From positions 1 through 17,658 of the forward strand of contig JAMXLG010000360.1 in the NCBI GenBank assembly GCA_024281135.1: a DNA stretch of 17,658 nt, in the 5' to 3' direction. This stretch comes from Vulcanimicrobiia bacterium (GTDB lineage Bacteria > Eremiobacterota > Eremiobacteria > Baltobacterales > Baltobacteraceae). Shown here one piece after another: positions 13,662 through 17,658 of this stretch. Position 1 is the stretch's first letter, and the number at the start of each line of letters is the position of its first letter. The translations under genes were made by a program, and so were the position numbers. Under the pieces are notes generated by a model. That model had not been told where the DNA came from. It was given only the letters and a program-made list of their open reading frames with translations, and did not search any database.

Positions 13662-16274
13662 ATGAAAAGCCAAGAACTCCGTCAGGCTTGGATCGACTTT
13701 TTCGTCGCCAAGCAACACAAGCTGCTTCCCTCGGCGAGCCTTATCCCCGACGAAATGTCGACGACGCTCTTCACGATCGCCGGCATGGAGCAATTCGTCC
13801 CCGTCTTCCTCGGCGAGCAGCCGCCGCCCGCGCCCCGCGCGGTGACGGTGCAGCGTTGCTTGCGTGTCGCCGGCGCGAAGAGCGACATCGAAAACGTCGG
13901 CCGCACCGGCCGTCACGGAACGTTTCTCGAGATGCTCGGAAATTTTTCGTTTGGCGACTACTACAAGCGTGAAGCAATTGCATGGGCGTGGGAGTTCTCG
14001 ACACAAGTTCTCAAACTCGATCCGAAGCGCATTTACGTTACGGTTCACACGAGCGACGACGAAGCGGAGCGGATTTGGATCGACGAGGTTGGTCTCCCGA
14101 AAGAACGCATCAGCCGCTGGGATGAAGACAACTTCTGGACGATGGGTGCGACGGGTCCATGCGGTCCCTGCACGGAGCTGTTTTACGATACCGGCGAACA
14201 ATACGCGAGCGGCCCCGACGACACGGGTCCGAACTTAGGCAATCGTTTTGTCGAGTTTTGGAACGTCGTTTTCCAACAGTACAATCGCGGCTCCGACAAC
14301 AAGCTGAGCGAACTCCCGAAGAAATCGATCGATACCGGCGCCGGATTCGAGCGCTGTCTCGCGCTTGCAAACGGACAAGCGTCGATGTACGAGACCGACC
14401 TCTTCACCGACTTGATTGCCGCGCAGCCGCCGATCGGCCAAACGTCCCTTGCTGGTCCCGAGCAGCGCGTGCGTCAAAACATCATCGCGGATCACGCGCG
14501 TTCGGTGACGTTCCTGATCAACGACGGCATCTTCCCGTCGAATACCGATCGCGGGTACGTGCTGCGGTTTTTGATTCGCCGCGCAATTCGCAACGGTCGT
14601 CTTCTCGGCTATCCGGACGGCTTCTTGACGGAGCTGATTCCCGCCGTCGTGCAATCGCTTGCACCCGGATATCCGGAATTGCGTCAAAACGTCGGACGCA
14701 TCCAGCAGACGTTGCGCGCCGAAGAACAGACCTTCGATCGCACGCTCGCGCGCGGCATGGCCATGCTCGACCGTTTGATTGCGGATGCGATCGACAATTG
14801 CACGGGTCTGATCTCCGGTGAAGATGCGTTCGTTTTGCACGACACGTACGGATTCCCAGTCGAACTGACACGCGAAATCGCTGGTGACGGCGGCGTTGCG
14901 GTCGACACGATTGAGTTCGAACAAAAGATGAACGAGCAGCGCGAACGCGCACGCGCCGATGCGGCCGCAAAGCGCGCGGTCGTGACAATCGCGGAATTGC
15001 CGGCGGTCAAATCGGAGTTCACCGGATACAACGGTTTGGAGAGCGACGGGGAGATCGTCGCGATCCTTAAAGACGACAAGCCCGTTGAAGTGTTGGCGGC
15101 AGGCGAACGCGGCGTCATCGTATTGGATCGCACGTCGTTCTATGCGGAGCGCGGCGGTCAGATCGGCGACCGCGGACAGCTGACGCTGAGCGACGGGTCC
15201 GTGTTCGAAGTTCAAGACACGCAGTTTCTGGGTGAAGCAGTCGCACATCACGGTGTGGTGCACGGGGGCGAGTTCCGCGCGAGCAACCGCGTGCACACGA
15301 AGGTCTACGACTGGTGGCGCCAAGAGATTCGCCGCCATCACACCTCCGCGCATTTGTTGCAACGCGCGCTCAAAGATGTTTTGGGCGACGACGTTGCGCA
15401 AGCCGGCTCGTGGGTCGGCATCGATCGCATGCGCTTCGACTTTCGTTGGCCCTCCGGTGCGCTCTCACCCGAACAGAAACGAGCGGTAGCGGCGCGCGTC
15501 AACGAAATGATTCGCGACGACTCGCATCTGGTGACGCGTGAGCTGCCCATCGAAGAAGCGCGTGAAACCGGCGCGATCACCATGGCCGGCGAAAAATACG
15601 GCGACGTTGTACGCGTGGTTCAGGCAGGGCCGTCGGTTGAATTCTGCGGCGGCACGCATTCGCACACGACCGGTGAACTCGGCATGTTCCTGATTCTGAG
15701 CGAATCGTCGATCGGCAGCGGCATCCGCCGCATCGAAAGCTGTGTCTCTCTAGCTGCTGAAGAGTTCGTCTCGAAACAACAAACGCTCGTCGGTGATCTC
15801 GCGGCATCGCTCGCGACAACGCCGGATGAAATCAGTGAGCGAGTCAACCGCATGCAGCGCGACATCAAAGATCTGCAGACGGCCGTCGGGCAGTTGAAAG
15901 CGCGCCTCGCGGCAGCCGACGCGCAAACCTATCTCGAACGCGTCGAGCGCAAAGGCGATCGCGCGTTTGTGGGCGCCGTGGTGCACGAAGGCAATGCGGA
16001 AGCGTTGCGTCACCTCACGAGCGCGCTGCGCAGCCGGTTGCCGAGCGGTGTCATCGCACTCGCGGGCGTTGATAACGGCAGCGTGAGTTTACTCGTGTCG
16101 GCTAGCGACGATATGGTGAAGGCGGGCGTGCATGCCGGCAATCTCGTGAAACTCGCCGCGCCGCTCGTTGACGGCAAAGGCGGCGGTGCGCCCACGCAAG
16201 CGCAAGGCGGCGGTAAAAACGCGAGCGGCGCACCTGCGGCGCTGCAAGCCATTCGCGACGCCGTGCTCGCCTGA
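13662..16274 (+). CDS. alaS: Alanine--tRNA ligase
   Basis: AlaRS charges tRNA-Ala and clears Ser- or Gly-mischarged tRNA. The 870-residue length matches the family (E. coli 876). The class II catalytic core begins with LRQAWIDFFVAKQHKLLPSASL and continues through GRTGRHGTFLEMLGNFSFGDYYK and GPCGPCTELFYD. The editing domain contains the zinc-type ligands HTSAH (560-564) and CGGTH (Cys662, His666). The C-Ala oligomerisation/tRNA-binding domain ends with GGGAPTQAQGGGKNASGAPAALQ. A GGAAG five bases before the ATG is a plausible ribosome binding site. A TAGTAT hexamer at 13641-13646 could be a -10, but no -35 was found. The stop overlaps the next ATG by one base. Confidence 0.98.
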   Translation: MKSQELRQAWIDFFVAKQHKLLPSASLIPDEMSTTLFTIAGMEQFVPVFLGEQPPPAPRAVTVQRCLRVAGAKSDIENVGRTGRHGTFLEMLGNFSFGDYYKREAIAWAWEFSTQVLKLDPKRIYVTVHTSDDEAERIWIDEVGLPKERISRWDEDNFWTMGATGPCGPCTELFYDTGEQYASGPDDTGPNLGNRFVEFWNVVFQQYNRGSDNKLSELPKKSIDTGAGFERCLALANGQASMYETDLFTDLIAAQPPIGQTSLAGPEQRVRQNIIADHARSVTFLINDGIFPSNTDRGYVLRFLIRRAIRNGRLLGYPDGFLTELIPAVVQSLAPGYPELRQNVGRIQQTLRAEEQTFDRTLARGMAMLDRLIADAIDNCTGLISGEDAFVLHDTYGFPVELTREIAGDGGVAVDTIEFEQKMNEQRERARADAAAKRAVVTIAELPAVKSEFTGYNGLESDGEIVAILKDDKPVEVLAAGERGVIVLDRTSFYAERGGQIGDRGQLTLSDGSVFEVQDTQFLGEAVAHHGVVHGGEFRASNRVHTKVYDWWRQEIRRHHTSAHLLQRALKDVLGDDVAQAGSWVGIDRMRFDFRWPSGALSPEQKRAVAARVNEMIRDDSHLVTRELPIEEARETGAITMAGEKYGDVVRVVQAGPSVEFCGGTHSHTTGELGMFLILSESSIGSGIRRIESCVSLAAEEFVSKQQTLVGDLAASLATTPDEISERVNRMQRDIKDLQTAVGQLKARLAAADAQTYLERVERKGDRAFVGAVVHEGNAEALRHLTSALRSRLPSGVIALAGVDNGSVSLLVSASDDMVKAGVHAGNLVKLAAPLVDGKGGGAPTQAQGGGKNASGAPAALQAIRDAVLA

Positions 16275-16978
16275 TGCGCATTCTTTCGATTCTCGCGGTG
16301 CTCGCGGCGTTGATCGCGGCGGCCCCGCGGTCTCCCGCTGTTGCGCCGATCGATTCGCAGATCGCACTCGAACGCTACGAGCTCGAGCTGTCGTCGCTCA
16401 AGCAACCGAAAGCGATGATTTTTACCTATACCGTCTCGCAAGCCGGCGCGAATTCCATCGACCAGCGCCATCAGGTCTACCGAAGCGGCTCACACGTGCG
16501 CGACGAAACGCTGACCGTCGACGGGACGCCTCTCACCCGAAAGGTCGTCTCGATTTCTCGACGGCCCGACCGCTACGACGTCACGCGTGTCGCACCACGT
16601 GCGTCGGCGTACACGATGCTCTTTTTGCGCTCGGTTCGCGACGGTTCGCATTTCGACTACATGTATGAAGCGAAGCCGCTTATTCCGGCCGAGAGTGGAT
16701 TTGTCGTAACCGGTGTGACGATCGACGGCGCGACGTACTTACCGCGCACCATTGCGTTTCGCGCCAGCGCCGGGGAGACAACCGGAACCGGCGAGCTGCA
16801 ATACGGAAAAGCAGACGTGTACTGGGTTCCGCTCACGGCGAGCGTTGAGGCCGATGTAAAGGGTAAACAGACGCGCGAGCGCATCATCTGGGGCGCCTAC
16901 CGATTCCCGCCCTCGTTGCCGCCGTCAACGTTCGTCGGTCCAAAACCACTTCCACAGGCGACGTTGCCGCCAATTTAG
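16274..16978 (+). CDS. Exported protein of unknown function
   Basis: The 234-residue protein has a signal peptide (MRILSILAVLAALIAAAP) and then a beta-rich domain with alternating strands such as AMIFTYTVSQAG, RHQVYRSGSHVRDETLTVDG, RYDVTRVAPRAS, FDYMYEAKPLIPAESGFVVTGVTIDGATYLPRTIAFRA and GTGELQYGKADVYWVPLTASVEAD. The strand layout loosely recalls LolA-like lipoprotein-binding sheets or DUF4412-type proteins, but no diagnostic motif was seen, so no function is given. The C-terminus is proline-rich. The ATG overlaps the alaS stop by one base, and the next gene begins two bases after its stop, so it is part of the same transcript. Confidence 0.75.
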   Translation: MRILSILAVLAALIAAAPRSPAVAPIDSQIALERYELELSSLKQPKAMIFTYTVSQAGANSIDQRHQVYRSGSHVRDETLTVDGTPLTRKVVSISRRPDRYDVTRVAPRASAYTMLFLRSVRDGSHFDYMYEAKPLIPAESGFVVTGVTIDGATYLPRTIAFRASAGETTGTGELQYGKADVYWVPLTASVEADVKGKQTRERIIWGAYRFPPSLPPSTFVGPKPLPQATLPPI

Positions 16979-16980
16979 CA

Positions 16981-17658
16981 TGAATGCGGCGCGCGTTAGA
17001 CTCGCGAGTCTCGCTGCGTTTGCCGCACCGCTGATCCTCTACGCGCTAACCGCGCACCGGTTCGTCGGCTTTTGGGACGTCGGCGAAATGGATACGGTTC
17101 CGTACATTCTCGGCATCGCGCATCCGCCGGGACTTCCACTGTATACGCTCGCCGGTTGGGTGTTTTCGCACGCACTGCCGCTAGGTTCGGTCGCATTTCG
17201 TATGAGTCTCATGAGTGCATTCTGCATGAGCGTTGCCGCTTGGTGTGTGTACGCCATCGTCGTCGAACTCGGCGGCGATCGTATTTCCGGCGTAGTTGCA
17301 GCGTGGCTTTTTTCAGCCGGCAGCGTGGCGTGGACAATCGCGACGCGCGCCGACGTTCATGCCTTTGCGATCGCGCTTTATGCGCTGACACTGTTCTTGT
17401 TGTTGCGTTGGTATGCGGCACCGAGTGCTACGCGTCTCAATGTTGCTGCACTCGCGTTCGGTCTAGCGATCGCGGCGCATCCGATCGGTCTGTTCTTGCT
17501 TCCTGCCGTCATCGTGCTGGTCATTGCGAAGCTCCACGTCGTAGACGGACGTTCATTCGGCGTTGCGTCGTTGATTGCGCTTGCTGCGGCAATGGCGCCG
17601 TTTCTCTACCTGCCGCTGCGAAGCGCGTACGTTACGGCGGCCCATCTCGATCCCGTTG
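16981..17658 (+). CDS. DUF2723 multi-pass membrane protein, GT-C glycosyltransferase-like (3' end outside window)
   Basis: The frame stays open for 226 codons to the window edge. After an N-terminal membrane helix (RLASLAAFAAPLILYAL) comes the DUF2723 signature FWDVGEMDTVPYILGIAHPPGLPLYTL. It includes the acidic pair Asp33 and Glu36, in the first extracytoplasmic loop where GT-C enzymes keep a catalytic aspartate, and HPPG at 48-51. Several hydrophobic segments follow, including SVAAWCVYAIVV, VVAAWLFSAGSVAW, FAIALYALTLFLLL and LFLLPAVIVLVIA. DUF2723 proteins are predicted to transfer lipid-linked sugars outside the membrane, but the substrate is unknown. The ATG lies two bases after the previous stop without a clear Shine-Dalgarno. 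Confidence 0.85.

Overview
This window is a gene-dense, GC-rich bacterial chromosome segment made almost entirely of conserved single-copy genes. No tRNA, rRNA, CRISPR array, insertion sequence or prophage gene was seen. Several features suggest a deep-branching diderm. An LptA/OstA-type periplasmic protein implies an LPS-bearing outer membrane. The order atpD-atpC-murA-mbl and an rsbV-rsbW-sigB partner-switching cassette are otherwise typical of Bacillota and Actinomycetota. Promoters sit directly against start codons, suggesting leaderless mRNAs. A phylum such as Candidatus Eremiobacterota (WPS-2) would fit, but this is an inference from gene content and not a phylogenetic result.

Layout. 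Bases 1-4767 (+) hold the end of the ATP synthase operon (atpD, atpC), a hairpin, then murA, an mbl/mreB actin, a TsaC/Sua5-type tRNA t6A enzyme and an LptA-like protein, joined by short gaps or overlaps. Bases 4779-7009 hold two secreted beta-propeller genes that converge and overlap at their 3' ends. One fuses a SnoaL-like domain to a seven-bladed propeller; the other is a TolB/PD40-type propeller. Bases 7110-8357 encode the replication-linked AAA+ ATPase RarA. Bases 8358-9094 (-) hold a RutE-like nitroreductase and a previously easy-to-miss 42-codon membrane microprotein overlapping its stop codon. A MarR regulator (9173-9670, +) is divergent from them across a 78-bp promoter/operator region.

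Bases 9798-13618 (+) look like one stress-linked transcription unit: a NifS/IscS-type cysteine desulfurase, a DUF948 (YtxG-like) membrane protein, a YtxH-like protein, anti-anti-sigma factor, anti-sigma kinase, a SigB/SigF-type sigma factor, and a small cysteine-containing lipoprotein. Neighbouring genes overlap or are separated by at most 15 bases. Bases 13662-17658 (+) hold alaS, an exported protein of unknown function, and the start of a DUF2723 multi-pass glycosyltransferase-like protein that runs off the window.

No clearly new multi-gene system is visible. The best leads are the leaderless divergent nitroreductase/MarR control region with its microprotein, the physical joining of YtxG/YtxH-type genes to an RsbV-RsbW-sigma cassette, and the cysteine-motif lipoprotein translated with the sigma factor.
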